A stretch of 64,000 nt of DNA, taken from NCBI RefSeq assembly GCF_004799325.1, contig NZ_SSMD01000005.1:248001-312000 (forward strand). Direction: 5' to 3'. The translations under genes and the position numbers were made by a program. The DNA comes from Thalassobius vesicularis. Its GTDB lineage: Bacteria > Pseudomonadota > Alphaproteobacteria > Rhodobacterales > Rhodobacteraceae. Shown here piece by piece: positions 45,491-53,746 of the stretch. Below the pieces are notes generated by a model. That model was not told the origin of the DNA. It saw only the letters and a program-made list of their open reading frames with translations, and did no database searches. Each line of letters opens with the position of its first letter. Positions within the stretch are counted from its first letter, which is position 1.

Positions 45491-46810
45491 CTAGCGGGCC
45501 ATAACGATGTCGGCCTGCAGACCGCCCAGAGTTCCGCTTTCTCCCAGACGCAGGACACCACCATGCGATCGCGCGATGTCCGCGACGATCGCAAGGCCAA
45601 GGCCAACGCCGCTGCCTTTGTTCTGGTTGCGCGCGCTGTCCAGACGGGTGAACGGCTTGAGCGCCTGATCGCGGTCCTGCGGGGCGATGCCGGGGCCGTC
45701 ATCCTCGACCCGGATGCGCAGGGATTTGTCTGTCACCACGACCGAGACCTGTACGGTGTTGCCGTAGCGCAGGCCGTTTTCGATCAGGTTCGACACCGCG
45801 CGCCGCATCGCGACGGGGCGCAGGGCGACCAGGCCTTCGCCCTCGGCGGTGATCAGCGTGACGGGCTGGCCCGACAGGCTGAGGGCGTCGACCAAGTTGC
45901 GGACCAGCGCGATGGGATCGGTCGGCTCGGGCTCACCTTCCGAGGAGCCGCGGGCGAAGGACAGGAATTCATCCAGAATGTGCTGCATTTCGTCGGCGTC
46001 CTTCATCAGGGCGTCGGCCTCGGGGTCGTCCAGAATGGCCAGGCCCAGACGCAGCCGCGTCAGGGGCGTGCGCAGGTCATGGCTGACGCCGGACAGCAGC
46101 AGGGTGCGCTGCTCGATGTGCCGCTCGATCCGGGCGCGCATGTCCAGAAAGGCGTTGCCGGCCGCCCGCACCTCGATCGCGCCGGTGGGGCGATAGGGGA
46201 CGTTGCGGCCCTTGCCGAACGCCTCGGCGGCGGCGGCCAGACGTGTGATCGGACGCAGCTGGTTGCGCAGGTAGATGTAAGCGATCAGCGTCATCAGCCC
46301 GCCGAAGAATGCCATGTTCACCAGCAGCTGATGCGGATTGGCGGCCGAGACGCGAACGCGGTCCAGCTCCAGCACGGTGATGCCCTGCGGGATGTCCACG
46401 AACAGCAGCACCGTGTCGTCATCGGGCAGCGAGATCGCGCGCAGCTCGGGCAGCATCTGGCCAAAGTAATATTCCACGATCAGCCCCGAGACATCGTACC
46501 AGCGGCGCTGACCCGGCGGGGCAGGGGGCGTCTGGCCCGGCAGGTAGACGGGGATTTGCAGCGGCACGGCCAGATGCGCAATCGTCTGGGGGATCTCGGT
46601 GGCGGGCAGATCGGCGGGGATGGCATCCAGCAGCAGGCGAACCTCGCGCGTGGCGGTCTGGGTCATCTGGCGGGTGACGCCCTCGAAATGGCGTTGGATG
46701 AAGACGACAGAGACCACCAGCTGCAGCGTGACCACAGGCAGGATCAGGATCAGCGCCGCACGACTATAGAGGCCGCGGGGCAAATAGCGTTTGAGCCAGC
46801 GAAAGAACAT
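45491..46810 (-). CDS. EnvZ-like sensor histidine kinase
   Basis: This 439-residue inner-membrane kinase has two spans (about 19-38 and 162-181), a periplasmic domain of about 120 residues, HAMP (RNQLRPITRLAAAAEAFGKG), and HisKA with phospho-His 244 (SGVSHDLRTPLTRLRLGL). The ATPase domain has NLIENGLRYG, VEDDGPGI and GVGLGLAIVADIARSHGG. The HDLRTPLTR H-box is of EnvZ type, which signals osmotic or envelope conditions to OmpR. No partner regulator is adjacent in this window. Confidence 0.9.
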   Translation of the reverse strand: MFFRWLKRYLPRGLYSRAALILILPVVTLQLVVSVVFIQRHFEGVTRQMTQTATREVRLLLDAIPADLPATEIPQTIAHLAVPLQIPVYLPGQTPPAPPGQRRWYDVSGLIVEYYFGQMLPELRAISLPDDDTVLLFVDIPQGITVLELDRVRVSAANPHQLLVNMAFFGGLMTLIAYIYLRNQLRPITRLAAAAEAFGKGRNVPYRPTGAIEVRAAGNAFLDMRARIERHIEQRTLLLSGVSHDLRTPLTRLRLGLAILDDPEADALMKDADEMQHILDEFLSFARGSSEGEPEPTDPIALVRNLVDALSLSGQPVTLITAEGEGLVALRPVAMRRAVSNLIENGLRYGNTVQVSVVVTDKSLRIRVEDDGPGIAPQDRDQALKPFTRLDSARNQNKGSGVGLGLAIVADIARSHGGVLRLGESGTLGGLQADIVMAR

Positions 46811-46851
46811 GGGCTAAACCTAGCGGGCAGCCGCAGCGAGAGGAATAGAGG

Positions 46852-47763
46852 ATGTTGCCACCGGACGATTTCAATCCGCCCGTGGGCGTGGCCGAACAGC
46901 TGGAAGAGGGGCTGCGCCGGGTGCTGGCGCCCAATCCCTCGCCCATGACCTATCGCGGCACGAACACCTACCTGCTGGGCGAGCGGGATATCGCGGTGAT
47001 CGACCCCGGCCCCGACGATCCGCGCCATTTGCAGGCGATTCTGGACGCGCTGCATCCGGGTCAGCAGATTTCGCACATCATCGTGACGCACGCGCATCTG
47101 GATCACTCGCCGCTGGCGCGGGCCTTGTCCGCGCGGGTGGGCGCGCCGGTCTACGCCTATGGCGATTACCTGGCGGGCCGGTCCGATGTGATGGTGCAAC
47201 TGGCCCAGGGCGGGCTGGCGGGCGGCGGCGAAGGCACCGATGCCGAGTTCGAGCCGGACATCACCGTCGCCGATGGCGAGGTGATCGCGGGCGACGGTTG
47301 GGCCCTGCGCGCGCTTTGGACGCCTGGTCATTTCGGCAACCACCTGAGCTTTGCCTGGAACGATGCGATCTTTACCGGCGATCTGGTGATGGGGTGGGCC
47401 AGCTCTCTGGTGTCGCCGCCGGATGGTGACCTGACGGACTTCATGCGCTCGTGCGAGTTGCTGCAGGACCTGCCGGCCCGGCGCTATCATGCGGGCCACG
47501 GCGCGCCGGTTACGGAAACCGCCGAACGGGTCGATTGGCTGCTGAGTCACCGCCGCGCCCGCGAGGCCGCGATCCTGTCCGCGCTGGAGGGCAATCCCGC
47601 CACCGCCCGCGACCTTGCGCTGCGCATCTACACCGAAACCCCGCCTGCGTTGATTCCGGCGGCCACGCGCAACGTCTTTGCGCATCTCGTTGATCTGTCT
47701 GGAAAAAACACCGTCACCGCGATGGATGAACTGGCCGCGGACGCGATTTTCCGGCTGGTTTGA
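46852..47763 (+). CDS. Metallo-beta-lactamase-fold hydrolase with C-terminal winged helix
   Basis: The product has 303 residues. Metal-binding motif THAHLDHSPLA, LWTPGHFGNHLSF, FTGDLVMG and YHAGHGAPV are all present, so the site should hold two metals. The last 70 residues form the LACTB2-like winged-helix extension (RRAREAAILSAL, TARDLALRIY). Related proteins are thioesterase, glyoxalase II-like or RNA hydrolases; the substrate here is unknown. GAGAGGAATAGAGG precedes the ATG. Confidence 0.88.
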   Translation: MLPPDDFNPPVGVAEQLEEGLRRVLAPNPSPMTYRGTNTYLLGERDIAVIDPGPDDPRHLQAILDALHPGQQISHIIVTHAHLDHSPLARALSARVGAPVYAYGDYLAGRSDVMVQLAQGGLAGGGEGTDAEFEPDITVADGEVIAGDGWALRALWTPGHFGNHLSFAWNDAIFTGDLVMGWASSLVSPPDGDLTDFMRSCELLQDLPARRYHAGHGAPVTETAERVDWLLSHRRAREAAILSALEGNPATARDLALRIYTETPPALIPAATRNVFAHLVDLSGKNTVTAMDELAADAIFRLV

Positions 47764-47803
47764 GGGGGATGAATTTTTTTCGGAAAAAAGTGGCAAAAGC
47801 CTC

Positions 47804-47832
47804 TGGACGCCGGAAAATGACATAGCTATACA
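47804..47832 (+). promoter_or_regulatory. Promoter of tRNA-Asn
   Basis: TGGACG (47804-47809), 17 bases, TATACA (47827-47832), twelve bases before the tRNA 5' end. Confidence 0.72.
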
Positions 47833-47843
47833 CCCCCCCATGT

Positions 47844-47918
47844 TCCGGCGTAGCTCAGCGGTAGAGCAGTTGACTGTTAATCAATTGGTCGTAGGTTCGA
47901 TCCCTACCGCCGGAGCCA
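47844..47918 (+). tRNA. tRNA-Asn (GTT)
   Basis: A 75-base cloverleaf with acceptor TCCGGCG/CGCCGGA, discriminator G and encoded CCA. Anticodon GTT is at 47876-47878; the T-loop is TTCGATC. Canonical alphaproteobacterial tRNA-Asn. Confidence 0.96.
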
Positions 47919-47919
47919 T

Positions 47920-47954
47920 AAAAAGCCCTTGAGCTGATGCTCGAGGGCTTTTTT
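47920..47954 (+). terminator. Rho-independent terminator of tRNA-Asn
   Basis: AAAAAGCCCTTGAGC pairs with GCTCGAGGGCTTTTT (one U-G pair, loop TGAT), followed by a T tract, directly after the tRNA. Confidence 0.93.
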
Positions 47955-48087
47955 GTTGCCCGCGCGGCCCACGGGTGCGGCGCAAAAGGCGGCCTTCCTG
48001 CGGTGTTGTACGTGTTTGAATCGGTGGCCCCGTGGACTCGGGCGCGGGTTTGGTTTAACGGGTGCGCAACGAAATCGGGGAATAGCT

Positions 48088-49134
48088 ATGAGCACTGGCA
48101 AGAACGGCATCACCTATGCAGACGCAGGCGTGGATATCGACGCAGGCAACGAGTTGGTCAACCGGATCAAACCGGCCGCAAAGCGGACCACGCGCTCGGG
48201 CGTGATGTCGGGGCTGGGTGGTTTTGGCGCGCTGTTTGACCTGAAGGACGCGGGCTATAAAGACCCGATCCTGGTGGCCGCGACCGACGGTGTGGGCACC
48301 AAGCTGCGCATCGCCATCGACACCGGCAACGTCGACACGATCGGCATCGATCTGGTCGCCATGTGCGTGAACGATCTGGTCTGCCAAGGCGCCGAACCGC
48401 TGTTCTTCCTGGACTATTTCGCCACCGGCAAGCTGGAGCTGGAGCAGGCCACCCGCATCATCGAGGGCATCGCCGAGGGCTGCGCGCAGTCCGGTTGCGC
48501 GCTGATCGGTGGTGAGACCGCGGAAATGCCCGGCATGTACCACAAGGGCGACTTCGACCTGGCCGGTTTTGCCGTCGGCGCGATGGAACGCGGCGCGGAT
48601 CTGCCCGCCGGCGTGAAAGAGGGCGACGTGCTGCTGGGCCTTGGCTCGAACGGGGTGCATTCCAACGGCTATTCGCTGGTCCGCAAGCTGGTCGAAGTGT
48701 CCGGCCTGGGCTGGGACGCCGATTGTCCCTTTGCCGAGGGTACGCTGGGCGCGGCCCTGCTGGCGCCGACCCGTCTGTACGTCAAACAGGCGCTGGAAGC
48801 GGTGCGCGCAGGCGGCGTTCACGCGCTGGCGCATATCACCGGCGGCGGCCTGACCGAGAACCTGCCGCGCGTTCTGCCCGAGGGCATGGGCGCCAGCATC
48901 GACCTGAACAGCTGGGAGCTGCCTCCCGTCTTCAAATGGCTGGCGGCCACCGGCGGGATGGAGCAACCCGAACTGCTGAAGACCTTTAACTGCGGCATCG
49001 GCATGATCCTGGTCGTGGACGCTGACCGCGCCGACGCGCTGGCCGAGCTGCTGGTCGCCGCTGGCGAATCCGTCAGCCGCCTGGGCACCGTGGGTGCCGG
49101 CGAGGGCGTCAGCTATACCGGGGCGATCCTGTGA
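48088..49134 (+). CDS. purM: Phosphoribosylformylglycinamidine cyclo-ligase
   Basis: This 348-residue AIR synthetase closes the imidazole ring (FGAM + ATP to AIR) in purine synthesis. N-terminal [67 protein letters not shown] and [16 protein letters not shown] are classic PurM blocks. ATG 48088 has GGGGA upstream. Its TGA overlaps purN by four bases (GTGA). Confidence 0.97.
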   Translation: MSTGKNGITYADAGVDIDAGNELVNRIKPAAKRTTRSGVMSGLGGFGALFDLKDAGYKDPILVAATDGVGTKLRIAIDTGNVDTIGIDLVAMCVNDLVCQGAEPLFFLDYFATGKLELEQATRIIEGIAEGCAQSGCALIGGETAEMPGMYHKGDFDLAGFAVGAMERGADLPAGVKEGDVLLGLGSNGVHSNGYSLVRKLVEVSGLGWDADCPFAEGTLGAALLAPTRLYVKQALEAVRAGGVHALAHITGGGLTENLPRVLPEGMGASIDLNSWELPPVFKWLAATGGMEQPELLKTFNCGIGMILVVDADRADALAELLVAAGESVSRLGTVGAGEGVSYTGAIL

Positions 49135-49724
49135 CCAAACGGGTCGCCATCCTGATTTCGGGCGGTGGCTCGAACATGGTGAAACTGGTCGAAAGCATGG
49201 TGGGGGATCATCCGGCCCGCGCTGTGCTGGTCGGCTCGAACGACGCGAATGCCGCTGGGCTGAAGAAAGCCGCCGAAATGGGCGTGGACACGTTTGCCGT
49301 GGATCACCGCCCCTTCAAGGGCGACCGCGAGGCGTTTCAGGCCGAGCTGCTGAAGCACCTGAAAGCGGCAAAGCCGGATATCGTCTGCCTGGCCGGGTTC
49401 ATGCGCGTGCTGACCGAAAGCTTCGTGCGCGAATGGGACGGGCGGATGCTGAACATCCACCCTTCGCTGCTGCCCAAGTACAAGGGCCTGCACACCCATG
49501 CCCGCGCGCTTGAGGCCGGCGATACCGAGGCCGGCTGCACCGTGCATCTGGTCACGCCCGCGCTGGACGATGGCCCGATCCTGGGACAGGCCCGCGTACC
49601 GATCCTGCCCGAGGACGATGCCGACACTCTGGCCGCGCGGGTTCTGGTGCAAGAGCACAAATTATACCCCGCCGTGCTGGAACGCTTTGCAAGGGGCGAC
49701 ACCTCGCCGCTGTATCTGGGCTGA
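49131..49724 (+). CDS. purN: Phosphoribosylglycinamide formyltransferase (folate-dependent)
   Basis: This 197-residue enzyme transfers the formyl group of 10-formyl-THF to [21 protein letters not shown], the catalytic-site [22 protein letters not shown] (Asn-His) and [17 protein letters not shown] (with Asp) are typical. Start is GTG at 49131 in the overlap with the purM stop; this is translational coupling of two steps of the same pathway. Confidence 0.96.
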   Translation: MTKRVAILISGGGSNMVKLVESMVGDHPARAVLVGSNDANAAGLKKAAEMGVDTFAVDHRPFKGDREAFQAELLKHLKAAKPDIVCLAGFMRVLTESFVREWDGRMLNIHPSLLPKYKGLHTHARALEAGDTEAGCTVHLVTPALDDGPILGQARVPILPEDDADTLAARVLVQEHKLYPAVLERFARGDTSPLYLG

Positions 49725-49732
49725 GACGCCCC

Positions 49733-49762
49733 AAGGCCCGCCTTTCCTTTGGCGGGCCTTTC
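49733..49762 (+). terminator. Terminator-like hairpin after purN
   Basis: AAGGCCCGCC (49733-49742) pairs perfectly with GGCGGGCCTT (49751-49760), loop of eight, followed by only TTCGCG, so termination may be incomplete. Confidence 0.65.
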
Positions 49763-49770
49763 GCGTATAG

Positions 49771-49810
49771 GCACAAAATCGCACAATTCGCCACAAACAG
49801 GCACAATCGA
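49771..49810 (+). repeat. Four 10-base tandem units with CACAA upstream of rnd
   Basis: CACAA begins at 49772, 49782, 49792 and 49802, each preceded by G or C. The units are GCACAAAATC, GCACAATTCG, CCACAAACAG and GCACAATCGA. They end twelve bases before the rnd start codon, probably within the promoter or leader. Confidence 0.6.
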
Positions 49811-49821
49811 AAACCGCCCGC

Positions 49822-50979
49822 ATGAAGACACTGACGACTACGGAAGAACTGGCCGCATTCTGCGCCGAAGCCCGCACCCACGATTACGTCACCCTGGACA
49901 CGGAATTTCTGCGCGAGCGGACCTATTATTCCAAGCTTTGCCTGATCCAGATGGCGATGCCGGGCGAGACGGATGAAAATGCCGTTCTGGTCGATCCGCT
50001 GTCCGATGGGCTGTCGCTGGAACCGCTGTACGAGCTGTTCCGCGATACCTCGGTCGTGAAGGTGTTCCACGCCGCGCGTCAGGATCTGGAGATTTTCTTT
50101 ATCGACGCGCGTGTTTTCCCCGAGCCGCTGTTCGACACGCAAGTCGCCGCGATGGTCTGCGGCTTTGGTGAACAGGTCGGCTATGAAACGCTGGTCAAGA
50201 AGATCGCCAAGGCGTCGCTGGACAAATCGCACCGCTTCACCGACTGGTCGCGCCGCCCGTTGACGGATGCGCAAAAGACCTATGCGCTGGCTGATGTGAC
50301 CCATCTGCGCAAGATCTACGAATTCCTGTCCGCGCAGCTGAAAAAGAACAAGCGCGAGAAATGGGTGCAGGAGGAACTGCAGGTTCTGACCAACCCCGAG
50401 ACCTATATCGTGCGCCCCGAGGAAGCCTGGCAGCGGGTCAAAACCCGCACCACCAGCGGCAAATTCCTGGCCGTGGTGCGCGAACTGGCACGCTTCCGCG
50501 AGGATTACGCCCAGTCGCGCAACGTCCCGCGCAACCGGGTGTACAAGGACGACGCGCTGGTCGAGCTGGCCTCGACCAAGCCGCTGACGCTGAACGATCT
50601 GGGCCGCTCGCGCCTGCTGCTGCGCGAGGCCCGCAAGGGCGAGATCGCGGATGGTATTCTGGCGGCGGTCAAGGCCGGTGTGGAATGCAAGCCCGCCGAC
50701 TACCCCAAGGTTGCTGATGAAAACGACAAGTTGCAGGTGAACCCGGCGCTGGCCGACCTGCTGCGCGTGCTGCTGAAGGCCAAGACCGAGTCGTCGGGCG
50801 TGGCGCCCAAGCTGATCGCACCGGCCTCGGACCTGGATGCGATTGCGGCGGGGCTGCGGGACGTGCCTGCGCTGCAAGGCTGGCGGCGCGAGGTCTTTGG
50901 CGACGACGCGCTGCGCCTGTGCAAGGGCGAGATCGCCCTGGCTGCCAAGGGCAAGGCCGTCAAGATCGTGGAATTGTAA
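49822..50979 (+). CDS. rnd: Ribonuclease D
   Basis: This 385-residue 3'-5' exoribonuclease of the DEDD family matures the 3' ends of tRNAs and other small RNAs. Exo I YVTLDTEFLRERTYYSKL, Exo II VVKVFHAARQDLEIFF, and Exo III YALADVTHLRKIY (DEDDy Tyr) are intact. An HRDC domain follows (ARFREDYAQSRNVPRNRVYKDDAL) and a second helical region completes it. No strong ribosome binding site is seen before ATG 49822. Confidence 0.95.
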   Translation: MKTLTTTEELAAFCAEARTHDYVTLDTEFLRERTYYSKLCLIQMAMPGETDENAVLVDPLSDGLSLEPLYELFRDTSVVKVFHAARQDLEIFFIDARVFPEPLFDTQVAAMVCGFGEQVGYETLVKKIAKASLDKSHRFTDWSRRPLTDAQKTYALADVTHLRKIYEFLSAQLKKNKREKWVQEELQVLTNPETYIVRPEEAWQRVKTRTTSGKFLAVVRELARFREDYAQSRNVPRNRVYKDDALVELASTKPLTLNDLGRSRLLLREARKGEIADGILAAVKAGVECKPADYPKVADENDKLQVNPALADLLRVLLKAKTESSGVAPKLIAPASDLDAIAAGLRDVPALQGWRREVFGDDALRLCKGEIALAAKGKAVKIVEL

Positions 50980-50980
50980 G

Positions 50981-51010
50981 AAAAGGGCGCGTCGGGGACG
51001 CGCCTTTTTT
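50981..51010 (+). terminator. Rho-independent terminator of rnd
   Basis: AAAAGGGCGCGTC pairs with GACGCGCCTTTTT around a GGG loop, with one G-U pair and a six-T tail, just after the rnd stop. Confidence 0.88.
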
Positions 51011-51011
51011 C

Positions 51012-51509
51012 TTAGCGGCGCGAGGTCATCGCGTTGGTCGCACCGACCACGCGGATGGTGCCGACGCCGAACAGCTCGTTATCCGTCAGGAAAGTGGCCA
51101 CGGTCAGCGTGCGCGTCCATTCGGTGCCCTGGGCCTGACGGCCTGCCGGCAATTCGGCGCGGAGTTCAAAGGTCAGCACGCCTTTTTCGGGCTTTTTCTT
51201 GGTCGGCGAGATCAGCTTGACATCGTACTGACCCTGAAGCCGGGCCACGCCGGTGACACGCACGACGGCACCGCCGGGCACACGCTCGACCTTCAGGCCG
51301 GTGACCTTGTCCACCAGCTGACCGGTATAGGGCGTTTCACCGCGGCGGAAGATGCTGCCGGATTTGCGCGGGATCAGCGGGTTCGTCCCCTCAACCGCGA
51401 CAGGTTCAGAGCGGCCGCCGCCGAACCAGTTCACCGGGTTCCAACGGGAACTGCCGCAGCCCGCCAGTACGAGCGTGGAGATCAGAAGGGCCGAGAGGGG
51501 TATCCGCAT
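51012..51509 (-). CDS. Outer-membrane-type lipoprotein, unknown
   Basis: The 165-residue precursor has a lipoprotein signal peptide MRIPLSALLISTLVLAGC (lipobox LAGC, Cys 18). The residues after the Cys (GSS) do not include the Asp that retains lipoproteins in the inner membrane of enterobacteria. The mature domain is beta-rich (VERVPGGAVVRVTGVARLQGQYDVKLI). The WNPVNWFGG stretch near the N-terminus recurs in roseobacter lipoproteins as I remember them. Function unknown. Confidence 0.8.
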   Translation of the reverse strand: MRIPLSALLISTLVLAGCGSSRWNPVNWFGGGRSEPVAVEGTNPLIPRKSGSIFRRGETPYTGQLVDKVTGLKVERVPGGAVVRVTGVARLQGQYDVKLISPTKKKPEKGVLTFELRAELPAGRQAQGTEWTRTLTVATFLTDNELFGVGTIRVVGATNAMTSRR

Positions 51510-51635
51510 AACATCCGCCTTTGTCGCTGTCCTGTTTGGGTTACCTCATCCGCGCGGGCTTGAAAAGACGCAAGGCGGGGCTGGACCTTTGGGCGCGCGG
51601 GGGCTAGCTGAGGAACAGGCAAAAAGGGGACACGC

Positions 51636-52043
51636 ATGGCCACCGAAAGCTTTGAAGCGATCGTCGAGGATTTCGAATTCCTGGAGGACTGGGAGGATCG
51701 CTATCGTTATGTGATCGAGCAGGGCAAGGCGATGACCGCGCTGGACGAGGCGCTGAAGGTGCCCGCCACCAAGGTGGACGGCTGCGCCAGCCAGGTCTGG
51801 CTGCACCCCAAGATCGATGCCGGCGTGTTCAGCTTTGACGGCGACAGCGACGCGCTGATCGTGCGCGGGCTGATCGCCGTACTTCGGTCGCTCTATAACG
51901 GCGTGGCGGTGGGAGAGGTCGGCAAGATCGACGCCCATGCCGAACTGGCGCGGCTGGGGCTGCACGAGCATCTGTCGGCGCAACGCTCGAACGGGGTGCG
52001 GGCGATGATCGAGCGCATCCGGAGCGTGGCTGCGGCCGCGTGA
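51636..52043 (+). CDS. sufE: SufE family sulfur acceptor
   Basis: This 135-residue protein accepts persulfide sulfur from the cysteine desulfurase SufS and passes it to Fe-S cluster assembly. The active-site Cys is in ATKVDGCASQVWLHP. The N-terminus IVEDFEFLEDWEDRYRYVIE and the C-terminal LGLHEHLSAQRSNGVRAMIERI fit the family. It stands apart from any suf operon in this window. ATG 51636 follows AAAAAGGGGA. Confidence 0.92.
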   Translation: MATESFEAIVEDFEFLEDWEDRYRYVIEQGKAMTALDEALKVPATKVDGCASQVWLHPKIDAGVFSFDGDSDALIVRGLIAVLRSLYNGVAVGEVGKIDAHAELARLGLHEHLSAQRSNGVRAMIERIRSVAAAA

Positions 52044-52111
52044 TCCAATGGTGCGGCTGCGCCGCGCATGGGGTGCTTCGGCCTGCGCCGAAGCGGGGTG
52101 GGGCGTTGCCC

Positions 52112-52158
52112 CCTGCGCCTGCGGCGCATTCCCCCAGGATATTTGAGAAAAGAAGAAG
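52112..52158 (+). repeat. Dispersed GATATTT/AAGAAGAAG element, copy 5
   Basis: CCTGCGCCTGCGGCGCATTC, CCCCCAGGATATTT, then GAGAAAAGAAGAAG. It resembles copy 2 on the other strand. It is preceded (52075-52110) by two small GC-only hairpins (CTTCGGCC/GCCGAAG and GGGGCGTTGCCCC). It fills the sufE/DUF1638 gap. Confidence 0.6.
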
Positions 52159-52797
52159 TCAGGCCTGATCGGCGAGGGCGGTGGCGAGATCGCCGTAGCC
52201 GGTGAAGCGGCGCTCGAACGCGAGGCCGAGGCGGGCGGCGGCGTCCTGGGCCTTGGCGGTCAGGGCGGGGTCGTCGGTTTGGGCCTGGTAGACCAGTTTG
52301 GTGTAGTGGCCGAAATAGCTGTCGCGCAGTTGCGGATGGCGGTCGAGGCCCAGCGGTTTCCACACGAAGGCGTCGAATTGCCGGGTCAGGAAGTCGGTCA
52401 GGTAGAAGGCCGTGATCTCGTCGTCGTGGCGGGCGAAGGCGGTGTTGCCTTCGAAGAACGAGTAGCAATGCGGGCCGGCGATCATCTGTACGCCGAGGCG
52501 GCCGCAGACCTGTTCCAGCGCGCCGCCGGTGCCGCAATCGGCGTAGGCCACGAAAAGCTGGGCGTGGGTGGCGCGGTGTTTGGTGATGGCCTGCTCGACC
52601 GCAGTAGCGATCTTTTCGGGGTGGTTGTGCAGGATCGCGGGCAGGCAGGTCAGGTCCATGTGGGACCAGTTGTTCAGCTCGATCAGGGTCAGGATTTCGC
52701 GGGCCAGCGCGCCGCAAGCGATGATCAACACCCGCCCGGTATTATGGGTGGGCGGCAGGCCGTCGGTGGTGAGGCTGGCGTCGCTGGGCAGGGTCAT
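52159..52797 (-). CDS. DUF1638 family protein
   Basis: This 212-residue protein contains RVLIIACGALAREI, the Cys-containing AYADCGTGGALEQVC and FFEGNTAFARHDDEITAFYLTDFLTRQFD, all characteristic of DUF1638. In both methanogens and Rhodobacteraceae such genes tend to sit with corrinoid methyltransferase genes, as here beside a corrinoid protein 41 bases upstream. A helper role in corrinoid methyl transfer is inferred; no activity is known to me. Confidence 0.82.
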   Translation of the reverse strand: MTLPSDASLTTDGLPPTHNTGRVLIIACGALAREILTLIELNNWSHMDLTCLPAILHNHPEKIATAVEQAITKHRATHAQLFVAYADCGTGGALEQVCGRLGVQMIAGPHCYSFFEGNTAFARHDDEITAFYLTDFLTRQFDAFVWKPLGLDRHPQLRDSYFGHYTKLVYQAQTDDPALTAKAQDAAARLGLAFERRFTGYGDLATALADQA

Positions 52798-52838
52798 GGG
52801 AACAGGCCCGCGCGGGGTGCGCGCGGGCCGGGGGCCGG

Positions 52839-53537
52839 TCAGGCCGACATCTGGTTGTGCTTGCGGGCGATGAACGACTTGGCGGTTTCCACCGCGACGG
52901 CCGCATCACGGCAATAGGCGTCGGCGCCGATGGCCTTGCCGAATTCCTCGTTCAGGGGGGCGCCGCCGACCAGCACGATGTAGTCGTCGCGCAGGCCCTT
53001 GGCGGCTAGCGTGTCGATCACCGTTTTCATGTAGGGCATGGTGGTGGTCAGCAGGGCGGACATGCCCAGGATGTCGGGCTGTTCGGTTTCCAGCGCGCCG
53101 AGGTATTTGTCGACGTCGTTGTTGATGCCCAGATCGACCACTTCGAAGCCGGCGCCTTCCATCATCATGGCGACCAGGTTCTTGCCGATGTCGTGGATGT
53201 CGCCCTTGACGGTACCGATCACCATCTTGCCCATGCGCGGGGCGCCGGTTTCAGCCAGCAGCGGCTTGAGGATGGCCATGCCGCTCTTCATCGCCTGTGC
53301 GGCCAGCAGCACTTCGGGGACGAACAGGATGCCATCGCGGAAGTCGTTGCCGACGATGGTCATGCCGCCGACCAGGGCTTTGGTCAGCACGTCGTAGGGC
53401 GCCCAGCCGCGATCCAGAAGGATGTTGACGCCTTCCTCGATCTCTTCCTTCATGCCGTCATAGAGGTCGTCGAACATCTGTTCGACCAGTTCGTCGTCGT
53501 TCAGCTCAGACAGGATGATGTCGTCTTCTTCCGACAT
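52839..53537 (-). CDS. Corrinoid (B12)-binding protein, methyltransferase MtbC/MetH-module type
   Basis: The product has 232 residues. The cap domain (about 15-105) contains DDLYDGMKEEIEEGVNILLDRG and FVPEVLLAAQAMKSGM. The Rossmann B12 domain has GTVKGDIHDIGKNLVAMM (DxHxxG with the cobalt-ligand His), GMSALLTTTMPYMK (SxL) and VLVGGAPLNEEF (GG). It would carry the methyl group on cobalamin between partner methyltransferases. An acidic N-terminus and the neighbouring DUF1638 and homocysteine methyltransferase suggest a split methionine synthase rather than methylamine use. ATG 53537 is a clear start. Confidence 0.92.
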   Translation of the reverse strand: MSEEDDIILSELNDDELVEQMFDDLYDGMKEEIEEGVNILLDRGWAPYDVLTKALVGGMTIVGNDFRDGILFVPEVLLAAQAMKSGMAILKPLLAETGAPRMGKMVIGTVKGDIHDIGKNLVAMMMEGAGFEVVDLGINNDVDKYLGALETEQPDILGMSALLTTTMPYMKTVIDTLAAKGLRDDYIVLVGGAPLNEEFGKAIGADAYCRDAAVAVETAKSFIARKHNQMSA

Positions 53538-53720
53538 GGCGCGATTCCTTTGTAGGGGCGGGGGCCGCCGTGGTCCTATATTCGTGTCAGCTTTGGTCCG
53601 TTTCCGACGCGTAGACTAGGCGGATTGCGACCGGACTGGTTTCGGTTCCGACTTATAGGGGGGATTGTCACGAATGGGGATTGAAAAATCTTCAGGATGA
53701 TTGTGACGCAGATTGCAAAT

Positions 53721-53735
53721 GTTCCCTATTTGTTC
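53721..53735 (+). promoter_or_regulatory. LexA-type SOS box upstream of the PA0069-family gene
   Basis: GTTC-N7-GTTC, the alphaproteobacterial LexA consensus, ends twelve bases before the ATG at 53747. A TTGTGA that could be a -35 starts at 53701, so the box would cover the -10 region. Confidence 0.5.
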
Positions 53736-53746
53736 ATGATGTGGCG

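Noticed and set aside
47776-47797. A/T hairpin after the MBL gene as terminator
   Set aside because: Stem is only T/A pairs around TCGG and would be too weak; kept as unannotated.
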